Positions 8,376-16,506 of a stretch of DNA of 64,000 nt are shown here, one piece after another. Where the stretch lies: assembly GCF_910584465.1 (NCBI RefSeq), contig NZ_CAJUBK010000003.1:26750-90749 (forward strand), in the 5' to 3' direction. The notes beneath the pieces are model-generated. The model was not told where the DNA came from. It saw nothing but the letters and a program-made list of their open reading frames with translations, and ran no database searches. Position 1 is the stretch's first letter. Each line of letters begins with the position of its first letter. Origin of the DNA: an uncultured Oscillibacter sp. (GTDB taxonomy: Bacteria; Bacillota; Clostridia; Oscillospirales; Oscillospiraceae). Both the position numbers and the translations under genes were made by a program.

Positions 8376-9878
8376 TCAGGCGATGCCGTAGTGGCTGCAA
8401 AAGCGATACAGGAACACCGCGAAGTGCGCCCGGGAAGCGGTCCCGGTGGGGTTGAGCAGTCCGGCGGAGGTGCCGCCGACGATGCCGTTGCCCACGCCCC
8501 AGGCCATGGCCTCCCGCGCGTAAGAGGCCACGCTGCCCGCATCGGGGAAGCCGGAGATGGACTTGCCGCCGGTGACGGCGTATCCCTTCAGCAGGGCGTA
8601 GCGGTAGAGCATGGCGATCATCTGCTGGCGGGTCATGGTGTTGGTGGGGTTGGACCCGTCGGACACGCCGTTGGCGACGGCCCAGGTCCGGGCTTCGGCC
8701 ATGTTGGCGGGATAGGTCCCGTTCAGGCGGCCCAGCACCATCCACAGCTGCTGGCGGGTGACCATGCGGTCGGGGCTGAACACGCCGTTGCCGTAGCCCT
8801 GCATGATGCCCTTCCCGGCGGCCCAGGAGATCTCCTTATAGGCCCAGAAGCTGGGATCGACGTCGGTGAAGGAGGGGATGGCCTCCGGGATGAGGCCGGC
8901 TTCCCCGCTGGGGTCCGTGTCCTTGACCCTGGGGGTGGTGGAGGTGGGGCCGCTGCTGCTGCCGCCTCCGCCGCTGGGACGGCCGCTGTCGCGCTCCTTC
9001 CACTGGGCGTAGATGGTGGCGTCCGCGTCGAAGGTGGAGCGGCTGGTGATCTCCGTGCCGCCGTCCTCCTCCGTGTACCAGCCGAGGAAGCGGTAGCCGG
9101 ACCGGGCGGCGTCGGGCAGGGCGCCGATGGCCTTGCCCTTCTCCACGGTCTTGACGATGCTGTCCTTACCGTCGATCTTGCCGCCGTTGGCGTCCAGGGT
9201 GACCTGGACGGTCTCGGCCTCGGGAGGGATGACGGCCTTCTTGTCGAAGGTCACCACGACCTTGGCGTCGGCCTCGGGCGTGACGGTGTAGACGCCCTCG
9301 TCGGCGGTGAGGGCCTTGCCGTCCAGGGTGACGGAGGTCAGCTCGCTGTCCCCGGCGGGGACGGCGGTGAACTGCAGGGACTCGCCCTCTTCCACGACGA
9401 TCTCCGCCTTGTCGGCGATGGCCTTGCCGTCGGCCTGGTCGGTGACGGCGCCGGAACCGGTGCCGCCGATGGTGAAGGTGATGGTGTACTCGGCCTTGTC
9501 CTCAGGGATGGTGTACTCAAGGTAGTCCTTCCCGTTGAACTGGACGCCGGGGACCCGCAGGCGCAGGACATTGCCCGCTTCAAGGACAGGGATCGTTGCG
9601 TCGTTGTAAGTCTTTGTAAAGGTGCCATCCTCCTGGGTGCGGAAGTTGAACGTTTTTACGATGGCGTACTCAGATTCGGCCGCGTCCTTATCGGACTTGA
9701 CCAGAAGAGAGCACATGTAGTAGGTAGCGCGGCTGCCCAGGCCGGTCAGGCTCAGGGAGACCTCATTGGAGCCAGCCTCCGCGCGGATGGCGGAAGCGGG
9801 CTCGGCGGCGAAAACGCTGCCCAGCATCGTAAAGCAGAGAATGACGCTCAACAAAAGCGCAGAGATACGTTTTGTCAT
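8376..9878 (-). CDS. Exported protein with InlB-type repeat and C-terminal SLH domains
   Basis: 500 residues. Signal peptide 1-24 (AFA-AEP region); a beta-rich N-terminal region to about 230; an InlB/Flg_new (Listeria-Bacteroides) repeat at about 238-300 (VTLDANGG ... GYRFLGWYTEEDGG ... YAQW); a Gly/Ser/Thr linker (about 303-325); then three SLH repeats (about 335-500: SFTDVDPSFWAYKEI, MQGYGNGVFSPD, VTRQQLW, and so on). SLH domains bind pyruvylated cell-wall polymer, so the protein is wall-anchored. It follows the 9897 gene by 18 bases with its own AAGGAG, forming a two-gene operon that would depend on the promoter in the invertible segment at 11116-11271. Confidence 0.88.
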   Translation of the reverse strand: MTKRISALLLSVILCFTMLGSVFAAEPASAIRAEAGSNEVSLSLTGLGSRATYYMCSLLVKSDKDAAESEYAIVKTFNFRTQEDGTFTKTYNDATIPVLEAGNVLRLRVPGVQFNGKDYLEYTIPEDKAEYTITFTIGGTGSGAVTDQADGKAIADKAEIVVEEGESLQFTAVPAGDSELTSVTLDGKALTADEGVYTVTPEADAKVVVTFDKKAVIPPEAETVQVTLDANGGKIDGKDSIVKTVEKGKAIGALPDAARSGYRFLGWYTEEDGGTEITSRSTFDADATIYAQWKERDSGRPSGGGGSSSGPTSTTPRVKDTDPSGEAGLIPEAIPSFTDVDPSFWAYKEISWAAGKGIMQGYGNGVFSPDRMVTRQQLWMVLGRLNGTYPANMAEARTWAVANGVSDGSNPTNTMTRQQMIAMLYRYALLKGYAVTGGKSISGFPDAGSVASYAREAMAWGVGNGIVGGTSAGLLNPTGTASRAHFAVFLYRFCSHYGIA

Positions 9879-9896
9879 TTGTCTTCTCCTTACGTT

Positions 9897-11024
9897 TTAC
9901 TCGTCGACTTCAATGTCGGCAGGGATACCGATGATGTTTTCCGCATCAACGTTGGGAGTGCCGTCGGCATTGACAGCGGGATCGCCGATCACGGCCCAGA
10001 GGTTGGCGAGCTCAGCGGCGGGAGCGGTCACACTGGCGTCATAAGTGCTCTCGCCCATCTCCGCAGCCTTGGGAGAGCTCCACACATAGTTGAAGCTGCC
10101 GGTGCTGCTCTTCAGGGCCGTGACGAGGGTCTCGTCCTGCTCCAGCGCGAAGGTGTGGCGGTTGCCTTCACCCTTGTTCGTCATGGTCACAGGGTCGATG
10201 CTGGCGTTCGCGGGATCGACGACGACGAAGTCGGAGAAGTGACGGGTGAAGAAGGTGAAAGCGCCGTTGGAAGGAGCATCCTGCCGTACACGGAAGAGTT
10301 TGCCGCTATCATTGCGGTAAGCGACGATGGGGTTCGTGACGGTAGTAGTGACATTGATCGTCACAGCCACGGGGACGTCGAACGTATCGACCTTGCCCAG
10401 GCTGAGGCTGACGCCGCCCAAAATAGTGGTGGTCGTCGTCATCTTGGTCATGGTCAGTGTGACAGTCTGCTGTCCGAGGACAGAGGTGGGCAGAGCCACG
10501 ACGGCGACCTCGGTGGTGACCGTCACGGTCTTGATAGCGTCCGCTTGTGCAGCGGCGGACAGCAGTTCGCTGGGAAGACTGACGTTCACCGTGGTGGCGT
10601 TCTCGGTATTGACAGTCACCTTCACGGTGCCTTCCTCCGCGCCGGCTTCCACCATGGAGGCGGCTTCATCTTCACTTATCTCCACATTGGCGGTAGCCTC
10701 GCCGCCGCTGACTTCGGCGGAAACGATTTTCTCGTTGTCCTCGGCCACGGCCACCACATCGGTCAGAGTGCCGACGTACACATCGCCGGTGGCGTAATAG
10801 TGGAAGGTATCCACTTCGCCGGTCGTGACCTTCTTGAAGGAGTAGTAGCTGATGGGATCGGTCTCGCCGTCCTTGGTGACGGTGATCTCGCCGTTCTCAT
10901 CCTCCGTCACCGTGACGGCTTCGCCGCCGAGCTTCGCCGTCCACGACGCGGCGAGCGCGGACAGGGGCAGCAGGCTGATGACCATGCAGAGGGTCAAGAG
11001 TGCTGCGGTGAGTTTCTTTTTCAT
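9897..11024 (-). CDS. Exported Thr/Val-rich protein of unknown function, first gene after the invertible promoter
   Basis: 375 residues with a clear signal peptide (MKKKLTAALLTLCM ... ALAA) after AGGAGG. The rest is rich in Thr, Val and Ala with alternating beta-type sequence (VTVTTEVAVVALPTSV, TMTKMTTTTT), suggesting stacked beta-sandwich or fibre-like domains. No catalytic motif, SLH domain or sorting signal is visible, so retention may depend on the SLH partner encoded next. No family is recognised. No good fixed promoter is seen in its G/A-rich leader (11025-11115). Confidence 0.75.
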   Translation of the reverse strand: MKKKLTAALLTLCMVISLLPLSALAASWTAKLGGEAVTVTEDENGEITVTKDGETDPISYYSFKKVTTGEVDTFHYYATGDVYVGTLTDVVAVAEDNEKIVSAEVSGGEATANVEISEDEAASMVEAGAEEGTVKVTVNTENATTVNVSLPSELLSAAAQADAIKTVTVTTEVAVVALPTSVLGQQTVTLTMTKMTTTTTILGGVSLSLGKVDTFDVPVAVTINVTTTVTNPIVAYRNDSGKLFRVRQDAPSNGAFTFFTRHFSDFVVVDPANASIDPVTMTNKGEGNRHTFALEQDETLVTALKSSTGSFNYVWSSPKAAEMGESTYDASVTAPAAELANLWAVIGDPAVNADGTPNVDAENIIGIPADIEVDE

Positions 11025-11115
11025 CTGGTTGATATTCCTCCTGCTAGTATTTGCGGGGTGCAGTAGTTTCTGTTTCCTCCTCCTTCCCTCCTCATCTCCG
11101 CCAAGGCGGGGATGC

Positions 11116-11133
11116 CAAAAAGTACACCTTTTG
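11116..11133. repeat. Left inverted repeat (IRL) of the invertible segment
   Basis: CAAAAAGTACACCTTTTG, the exact reverse complement of 11254-11271. The repeat is itself nearly palindromic (CAAAA...TTTTG around GTAC), as expected of a recombinase dimer crossover site. Confidence 0.85.
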
Positions 11134-11203
11134 GAAGGACGGCCCGTTCAGGGCGGTCCCCCCTCCGGGAGCGGGGATATGTAAAATATTTTGCCCAAAT
11201 CCG

Positions 11204-11232
11204 TTGCAATCGGGAAATCGGTATGCTATTAT
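11204..11232 (+). promoter_or_regulatory. Strong sigma-A promoter inside the invertible segment
   Basis: TTGCAA (11204-11209), a 17-base spacer and TATTAT (11227-11232) with an extended -10 TGC. It currently reads antisense into the recombinase gene. A weaker leftward option reuses the palindromic TTGCAA with TATTTT but only 15 bases of spacing, so low basal leftward transcription cannot be excluded. Confidence 0.7.
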
Positions 11233-11253
11233 TAAGAAACGGTGGCAAACTGT

Positions 11254-11271
11254 CAAAAGGTGTACTTTTTG
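11254..11271. repeat. Right inverted repeat (IRR) of the invertible segment
   Basis: CAAAAGGTGTACTTTTTG, a perfect match to the reverse complement of IRL. Similarity drops outside the 18 bases, with scattered matches. Confidence 0.85.
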
Positions 11272-11274
11272 ATA

Positions 11275-11294
11275 CCAAAAAAGTACCGTTTTTA
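11275..11294. repeat. Third recombinase-site-like copy beside IRR
   Basis: CCAAAAAAGTACCGTTTTTA resembles the IR (A-run, GTAC core, T-run). It sits four bases right of IRR and eight bases before the recombinase stop codon. It may be an accessory binding site or an older crossover site. Confidence 0.4.
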
Positions 11295-11301
11295 TGCCGT
11301 C

Positions 11302-11910
11302 TCAGAGGGGGAGGCGGGGCCCTCCCGCCCGGTATTCCCGCAGGCGGCGGTAAAAGGTGGAGCGGCTCATGCCGCTGCGCCGCAGGGCCTCGTCGAAGGG
11401 GAGGCGCTGTTCCTCCCAGGCCGAGGCCAGGAGGGCGAAGTCCTCGGCGGCCTCCAGCGGGGGCCGCCCGAAGCGCACGCCCCGGCTCTTCGCGGCGGCG
11501 ATGCCCTGCTCCTGGCGGCGGTGGATGCTCTCCCGTTCGTTTTGGGCCACGAAGGAGAGGATCTGCAGCACCAGGTCCGCGATGAAGGTCCCCATCAGGT
11601 CCTTGCCGTTCCGGGTGTCCAAAAGCGGCATGTCCAGCACGCAGATGTCCGCGCCGATCTCCCGGGTCAGGATGCGCCACTGGGTCTGGATCTCCTCATA
11701 GTCCCGCCCCAGGCGGTCGATGCTCATGACATAGAGGACGTCCCCGGGGCGCAGCCGCTCCAGCAGGGCCCGGTACTGCGGGCGGTCGAAGTCCTTGCCG
11801 GACTGCTTGTCCAGATAGATTTGCTCCACGCCCCGTTCCCGCAGGGCGATCGTCTGCCGGTCTTCGTTCTGGTCCGCGCTGGATACGCGGACATAGCCAT
11901 AATGTTCCAT
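11302..11910 (-). CDS. Serine recombinase (resolvase/DNA invertase family)
   Basis: 202 residues, the usual size of small serine recombinases (Hin/Gin/Tn3 resolvase). The N-terminus GYVRVSSADQNEDRQ contains the nucleophile (Ser10). The arginine-rich motif IDRLGRDYEEI and a long E helix (FIADLVLQILSFVAQNERES) follow, and the C-terminal helix-turn-helix has FDEALRRSGMSRSTFYRRL. Such enzymes cut a central dinucleotide and invert or excise DNA between short sites. The neighbouring 18-bp inverted repeats around a promoter make invertase the best role. Its start has GGGGAGGAATC upstream. No Fis-type enhancer was recognised. Confidence 0.88.
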   Translation of the reverse strand: MEHYGYVRVSSADQNEDRQTIALRERGVEQIYLDKQSGKDFDRPQYRALLERLRPGDVLYVMSIDRLGRDYEEIQTQWRILTREIGADICVLDMPLLDTRNGKDLMGTFIADLVLQILSFVAQNERESIHRRQEQGIAAAKSRGVRFGRPPLEAAEDFALLASAWEEQRLPFDEALRRSGMSRSTFYRRLREYRAGGPRLPL

Positions 11911-12147
11911 GATTCCTCCCCGTGCGCCGCTCCCGGCGGCGTTCGTTTTTCCTGTCCGGCGGGCGGCCTGTCCGCTCCCGTCTGCCTCCTATTATAATAT
12001 GTGCGGTTTTCGGCGGCGGGAGGAGCGCGCGGGGGTTGAAAAACGCCGGGGGATATAGTATCCTGTTCCCAGGATGCCCGTATTTTGGGAACGCCTGGAG
12101 GATCTTCCGCGTGATACGGGCGATCAGGGATGAGGAGGGCACTGAGG

Positions 12148-13896
12148 ATGAAAAAGATACGGTTCGGACTGCCGCTGCTGGTGCTGTGCGCGGCGCTCTT
12201 CCTGTCGGGCACGGCCCGGGCGGCGGAGCATTCGGGGACGTGGCCGGACTATGAACTCAAGCCTGGATACGGCGGCACCTGGACGCTGGACGGCGAGGGG
12301 ACGCTGACCTTCGAGGGGAAGGGCGTGATCCCTCCGGAGGAGGCCAACGGCTGGGCGGAGTGGCTCTCGTACCGGGACGAGGTCAAGGAGATCCGGATCG
12401 GCTCCGGGGTCACGGAGCTCACCTACCATGTGTTCGCGGAGTTCAAAAACCTCCAGTCGGTGGAGATCCCGGACACCGTCACCGCCATCCTGGACGGCGC
12501 GTTCCGGGACTGCACCAGCCTCACCTCGGTGACGATCCCCGCAAGCGTTGAGACCCTCTCCGTCGCCAGAGAGGATGACGGCGGCGTGCATTTCGGCTCG
12601 TTCGGAGGCTGCACCGGCCTGCGGACGGCGGACGTCGCCGCCAAGGCGGTGGGCCCGCGGGCCTTCTTCCACTGCTCCTCGCTGGAGACGGTGACCCTGC
12701 GGGAGGGCGTGGCTTCCCTGGGGAAGGAGGCGCTTTATGACTGCGGCCTCACGTCCCTGACCCTCCCCGCCAGCCTGACGGCCATCGAGCCCGGCGCGGT
12801 GGCGAAGGCCCCCGGGCTGAAGGGGATCGAGACCGCCGCCGGGAACCCGGCGTACCGGTCCGTGGACGGCGTGGTGTTCAGTAAGGACGGGACCGCGCTG
12901 GTGCTCTATCCCTCCGGGAGGGAGGGGGCCTACGACATCCCGGCGGGGACGGAGTCCGTCGCGGGCTCGGCGTTCCGCGAGTGCGCGGGCCTGACCGGGC
13001 TGAGTGTCCCGGAGGGCCTGGTATCCGTGGGGGACTATGCCTTCACCAAATGCGAGGCCCTGCCGGAGGCGGTGCTGCCCGCCTCGGCTGAGACGGTGGG
13101 GGAGTACGCCTTCGCCGGCTGTCCCAAGCTGTCCCGGCTGGAGCTGGGCGGCGTGGAGTCCATCGGGAAGCGGGCCTTCGGGGCCTGCGGGGCCCTGGCG
13201 GCGGTGACGCTGCCGGAGGGCCTGCGAAGCGCCGGGGCGGAGGCGTTTTTCGACTGCAGCAAGCTGACCTCCGTGACCATCCCCGGGAGCCTGCGGGAGG
13301 TCCCGGCGAGCATGTTCGGCTCCTGCTTCCGCCTGGCCTCGGTGACGCTGGAGGACGGCGTGGAGCAGGTCGGGAGCTCCGCGTTCTCCAACTGCCGCCT
13401 GCAGATGGTGACGATCCCCCGGAGCGTGAAGCAGATCGGGGACGGCGCCTTCAAGGTGAGCAGCGCCGCCACCGACGCCCGGGAGCGGACGGTATATTAC
13501 GCCGGGACCGAGGCGGAGTGGGGCCAGATCGGGATGGGCGCCGACCCGTTCACAGATCCGTTCCGAATCGTCTATGAGAGCGGCGGGCCGGAGGAGCCGG
13601 TGCTGGCTTCCGCCGGCTTGACGGTGGCGAACGATCCGACGAAGGACAGCCTGCGCCTGCTCCTCACGCTGGAGCTGGACAACATCGGCGCCGCGGGGGA
13701 CGTCGCCGTCTGCGCCGCCTACTATGAGAGCGGGCGGATGGTGGGCTTCCGGGAGGCGCGGCTCCGGGTGGAGCCGGGCAAGGGGACCTACCATGTGGAC
13801 CCGCTGGTGTTCCAGGGGGTGACGCCGGGGATGGTGGACAGCTCCAGGGTGTTCATCCTGGACGGCGGGCGTGCGCCCCTGGCGAAGCTCGTGTGA
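12148..13896 (+). CDS. BspA-type leucine-rich-repeat surface protein
   Basis: 582 residues from ATG 12148, chosen because GAGGAGG lies nine bases upstream and the signal peptide (MKKIRFGLPLLVLCAALF ... ARA-AEH) starts there. A short beta domain (GTWTLDGEGTLTFEGKG) precedes LRR_5 repeats from about 85 to 455. The last 100 residues include a form of the shared C-terminal module (CAAYYESGRMVGF ... SSRVFILDGGRAPLAKLV). It is probably surface-exposed. It lies between the recombinase and a nucleotide-sugar gene and ends in its own terminator, so it is likely monocistronic. The ligand is unknown. Confidence 0.86.
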   Translation: MKKIRFGLPLLVLCAALFLSGTARAAEHSGTWPDYELKPGYGGTWTLDGEGTLTFEGKGVIPPEEANGWAEWLSYRDEVKEIRIGSGVTELTYHVFAEFKNLQSVEIPDTVTAILDGAFRDCTSLTSVTIPASVETLSVAREDDGGVHFGSFGGCTGLRTADVAAKAVGPRAFFHCSSLETVTLREGVASLGKEALYDCGLTSLTLPASLTAIEPGAVAKAPGLKGIETAAGNPAYRSVDGVVFSKDGTALVLYPSGREGAYDIPAGTESVAGSAFRECAGLTGLSVPEGLVSVGDYAFTKCEALPEAVLPASAETVGEYAFAGCPKLSRLELGGVESIGKRAFGACGALAAVTLPEGLRSAGAEAFFDCSKLTSVTIPGSLREVPASMFGSCFRLASVTLEDGVEQVGSSAFSNCRLQMVTIPRSVKQIGDGAFKVSSAATDARERTVYYAGTEAEWGQIGMGADPFTDPFRIVYESGGPEEPVLASAGLTVANDPTKDSLRLLLTLELDNIGAAGDVAVCAAYYESGRMVGFREARLRVEPGKGTYHVDPLVFQGVTPGMVDSSRVFILDGGRAPLAKLV

Positions 13897-13907
13897 GCGA
13901 AACAAAG

Positions 13908-13949
13908 GACCTGCGGAGGACGGCCGTCCCCCGCAGGTCTCCCTTTTTT
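13908..13949 (+). terminator. Strong intrinsic terminator
   Basis: GACCTGCGGAGGAC pairs with GTCCCCCGCAGGTC (one mismatch, loop GGCC) and is followed by TCCCTTTTTT. It ends the LRR transcript. The rest of the gap to 14207 holds the promoter at 14096 and no gene. Confidence 0.85.
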
Positions 13950-14095
13950 GAGATGGGCGCACCGGGTCCGGCGGGAGGGGCGGTCCTCTCCCGCCGGTCC
14001 TTCGCGGCGTGTGTTCGGACCGTCCCGGGGCCCCGGTCCGCCCCGGGCGGGGCGGACCTCGGGCATAGAAATATTTTGAAATTTCCCGAAAGGAC

Positions 14096-14124
14096 TTTTC
14101 AACCTCCAAAGATCGTGGTATAGT
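14096..14124 (+). promoter_or_regulatory. Extended -10 promoter for the CapD-like gene
   Basis: TTTTCA (14096-14101), 17 bases, TATAGT (14119-14124) with TGG directly upstream. The start codon follows about 84 bases later. Confidence 0.6.
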
Positions 14125-14207
14125 GTCGAAAAGAAATGGCTCCGGCCGCTTTTGCAAGGGGATGCTGTTTGCCGCCGTCCTCATGCTGTGAAAGGTAGGA
14201 CTATGCC

Positions 14208-16145
14208 GTGATAAATCGTTTTCGGAACCTGTTCCTGTTCCTCTGCGACGCCGTGATCCTGGTCGCGATCACGTTCATCCTCTCGGAGTTCTCCCTGCGA
14301 TACTCCCTTTCGGACGCCGTGGGCACCGGGAACCTCATCCCGCACCTGCTGCTGCTCTATGGATGCACCGTCATCTTCCAGCTGATGTTCCATACATACG
14401 ACAGCCTCTGGCGCTACGCCGAGAGCCGGGAGTACCTCTCTTTGCTCATGGCCGCGGTCTGCGGCTTTTTCGCCTATGAGGTCGTCACCCGGTTCGTGCT
14501 GAACATCGGCGTCATCTTCTTCCTGCTCCTGGCGGCCATCGCCTCGCTGTGGGTGCTGGGGATGCTGAGCATCCGGTTCATCTACCGCGTGGGGCGCGGG
14601 CACCTGCATTACCGCCGGGGCTCCCACCAGATCCGGATGGCCATCGTGGGCGCCGGCGCGGCCGGCGTGCAGCTGCTGGAGGAGGTCCAGAACAACCAGG
14701 ACAGCCCCTACAACGTCCAGTGCTTTTTCGACGACGACCCCTCGAAGCAGGGCAGACGCCTGCGGGGCGTCCCCGTCAAGGGCCGGATCAAAGACATCCC
14801 CCAGCGCCTGAAGGCCATGAGCATCCAGGAGATCGTGGTGGCGATCCCCTCCATCTCCGAGGACCGGAGGCACGAGATCCTGCGCCAGCTCTCCACCCTG
14901 GACAAGGTGAAGATCCGCGTCCTGCCCAGCACGCTGGACATGCTCAACCAGCAGCCCATCCGCACCCAGATGCGGGACATCCAGATCGAGGACCTGCTGG
15001 GCCGGGACCCCATCCACCTGGACCCCGCGCCGGTGGACCGCTTCCTGGGCGGCAAGACGGTGCTGGTGACGGGGGGCGGCGGCTCTATCGGGTCGGAGCT
15101 GTGCCGCCAGATCGTGAAGCACGACCCCAAGAAGCTGGTCGTCGTGGACATCTACGAGAACAACGCCTACGACATCCAGCAGGAACTGCTGTATAAGTAC
15201 GGCGGGCGCCTGGACCTGTCGGTGGAGATCGCCTCCATCCGGGACCGGGAGCGCCTGCGCCAGCTCTTCGCCAAGTACCGCCCCGACGTGGTCTTCCACG
15301 CCGCCGCCCATAAGCACGTCCCCCTGATGGAGACGAGTCCTATGGAGGCCGTGCGGAACAACATCTTCGGCACATGGAACCTGGTCCGGGCGGCGGATGA
15401 GTTCGGCGTCGCCAAGTTCATCCAGATCTCCACGGACAAGGCGGTGAACCCCACCAACATCATGGGGGCCAGCAAGCGGATGTGCGAGATGATCGTCCAA
15501 TCCATGAAGGGGAGGAGCGACACCGCCTTCGCCGCCGTGCGCTTCGGCAACGTGCTGGGCTCCAACGGTTCCGTGGTGCCGCTGTTCAAGCGGCAGATCG
15601 CCGGGGGCGGGCCCGTCACCATCACGGACAAGCGGATCATCCGCTATTTCATGACCATCCCGGAGGCCGCCCAGCTGGTGCTCCAGGCGGGGGCCATGGC
15701 CCGGCAGAACGAGCTGTACGTGCTGGACATGGGCCGTCCGGTGAAGATCCTGGAGCTGGCGGAGAACCTGATCCGCCTGTCCGGGTACACGCCGTACCGG
15801 GACATCGACATCGTGGAGACCGGGCTCCGGCCCGGCGAGAAGCTCTATGAGGAGCTGCTGATCGCCAGCCGGGACATCGAGAAGACGGAGAACAACCAGA
15901 TCTTCATCGAGCGCCAGCCCGCCATCACCCCGGAGGAGCTGGAGAGCAAGCTGGCCCTCCTGTCCGCCGCCCTGGAAAAGAGCGAGCCGGACGCCATCCG
16001 GGAGGCGCTGCACGAGGTGGTGCCGACCTTCCACGAGCCCGACGAGGTGAACCGCAGCCAGGGCAAGGAGGTCCGCATCCCGGAGCAGCAGAGCGCGAAA
16101 GTCCTGCCCTTCAAGCCGAAGCGCCGCCGCACTGCGGCCCGCTGA
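14208..16145 (+). CDS. CapD/WbpM-type membrane nucleotide-sugar 4,6-dehydratase/epimerase
   Basis: 645 residues from GTG 14208 (GAAAGGTAGG upstream; the nearby ATG 14203 meets a stop at once). Four membrane helices (about 7-25, 44-62, 77-95, 100-120) precede a first Rossmann domain (AIVGAGAAG, about 147) and a second, catalytic extended-SDR domain beginning TGGGGSIGSEL (about 287), with the ISTDKAVNPTN segment and a K in the GASKRM position where these enzymes carry it. Family members convert UDP-GlcNAc to 4-keto-6-deoxy sugars at the start of glycan synthesis. A basic tail ends the protein. It is monocistronic, between a promoter and a terminator. Dehydratase versus epimerase activity cannot be decided. 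Confidence 0.88.
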   Translation: MINRFRNLFLFLCDAVILVAITFILSEFSLRYSLSDAVGTGNLIPHLLLLYGCTVIFQLMFHTYDSLWRYAESREYLSLLMAAVCGFFAYEVVTRFVLNIGVIFFLLLAAIASLWVLGMLSIRFIYRVGRGHLHYRRGSHQIRMAIVGAGAAGVQLLEEVQNNQDSPYNVQCFFDDDPSKQGRRLRGVPVKGRIKDIPQRLKAMSIQEIVVAIPSISEDRRHEILRQLSTLDKVKIRVLPSTLDMLNQQPIRTQMRDIQIEDLLGRDPIHLDPAPVDRFLGGKTVLVTGGGGSIGSELCRQIVKHDPKKLVVVDIYENNAYDIQQELLYKYGGRLDLSVEIASIRDRERLRQLFAKYRPDVVFHAAAHKHVPLMETSPMEAVRNNIFGTWNLVRAADEFGVAKFIQISTDKAVNPTNIMGASKRMCEMIVQSMKGRSDTAFAAVRFGNVLGSNGSVVPLFKRQIAGGGPVTITDKRIIRYFMTIPEAAQLVLQAGAMARQNELYVLDMGRPVKILELAENLIRLSGYTPYRDIDIVETGLRPGEKLYEELLIASRDIEKTENNQIFIERQPAITPEELESKLALLSAALEKSEPDAIREALHEVVPTFHEPDEVNRSQGKEVRIPEQQSAKVLPFKPKRRRTAAR

Positions 16146-16183
16146 AGCGCACCGCTCCAAGAGGGACAAGCCCCTGTACTTCA

Positions 16184-16219
16184 CAGCGCCCCGGCCAAAG
16201 GCCGGGGCGCTGTCCCTTT
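16184..16219 (+). terminator. Terminator after the CapD-like gene
   Basis: CAGCGCCCCGGCC pairs with GGCCGGGGCGCTG around loop AAA, followed by TCCCTTT. Confidence 0.75.
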
Positions 16220-16330
16220 GCCGGACCGCGTCCGGCGGGAGGGGGGACGGGATCTGCCCACACATACGATCGAACAAAATCAAATTTTTGTTCAAAAAAG
16301 GGAGGGGATCCGACCGGATGCGCGCAAAAG

Positions 16331-16373
16331 GGCCTTCGGCCTCATGTGAGTCTCGTCCATGAGGCCGAAGGCC
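16331..16373 (-). terminator. Terminator of the glmM operon
   Basis: A 15-bp perfect stem (GGCCTTCGGCCTCAT and its complement) with a 13-base loop is followed on the minus strand by CTTTTG. An AT-rich hairpin GAACAAAA/TTTTGTTC lies just beyond (16272-16293). The 361-base gap from 16146 to 16506 contains only these convergent terminators; I see no gene. Confidence 0.7.
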
Positions 16374-16506
16374 GCTCTTCGTCCCGTCCATCAGTGGTCT
16401 GCGCCCCGCTCGTGTCGGGGCCGCGGGCCTGGCCGGGATTGGATGCTTTGTCGGCGGGCGGCGGATCCGCCGTCCTGCCGGGAGGCCGTCTCCCGGATCC
16501 GGGCGG

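Larger units (their letters stand above)
11116..11271. mobile_element. Candidate invertible promoter segment (phase-variation switch)
   Basis: Perfect 18-bp inverted repeats enclose 120 bp (11134-11253) that hold a strong promoter and a GGACGGCCC/GGGCGGTCC hairpin. A serine recombinase gene starts its 3' end 30 bases to the right. In the orientation given, the promoter reads rightward, away from the surface-protein genes at 11024-8376. Inversion would point it at them with a leader of roughly 120 bases. This is the standard layout of promoter invertons in gut bacteria. Inversion itself is inferred. Confidence 0.75.

Noticed and set aside
11112..11585. Plus-strand open frames across the inverted repeats and antisense to the recombinase
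   Set aside because: They have no ribosome site and arise from the high-GC antisense strand of a clear serine recombinase gene.
11302..11910. Transposon resolvase of a Tn3-like element
   Set aside because: No transposase, terminal inverted repeats or res site pattern nearby; the adjacent promoter-flanking repeats favour an invertase.
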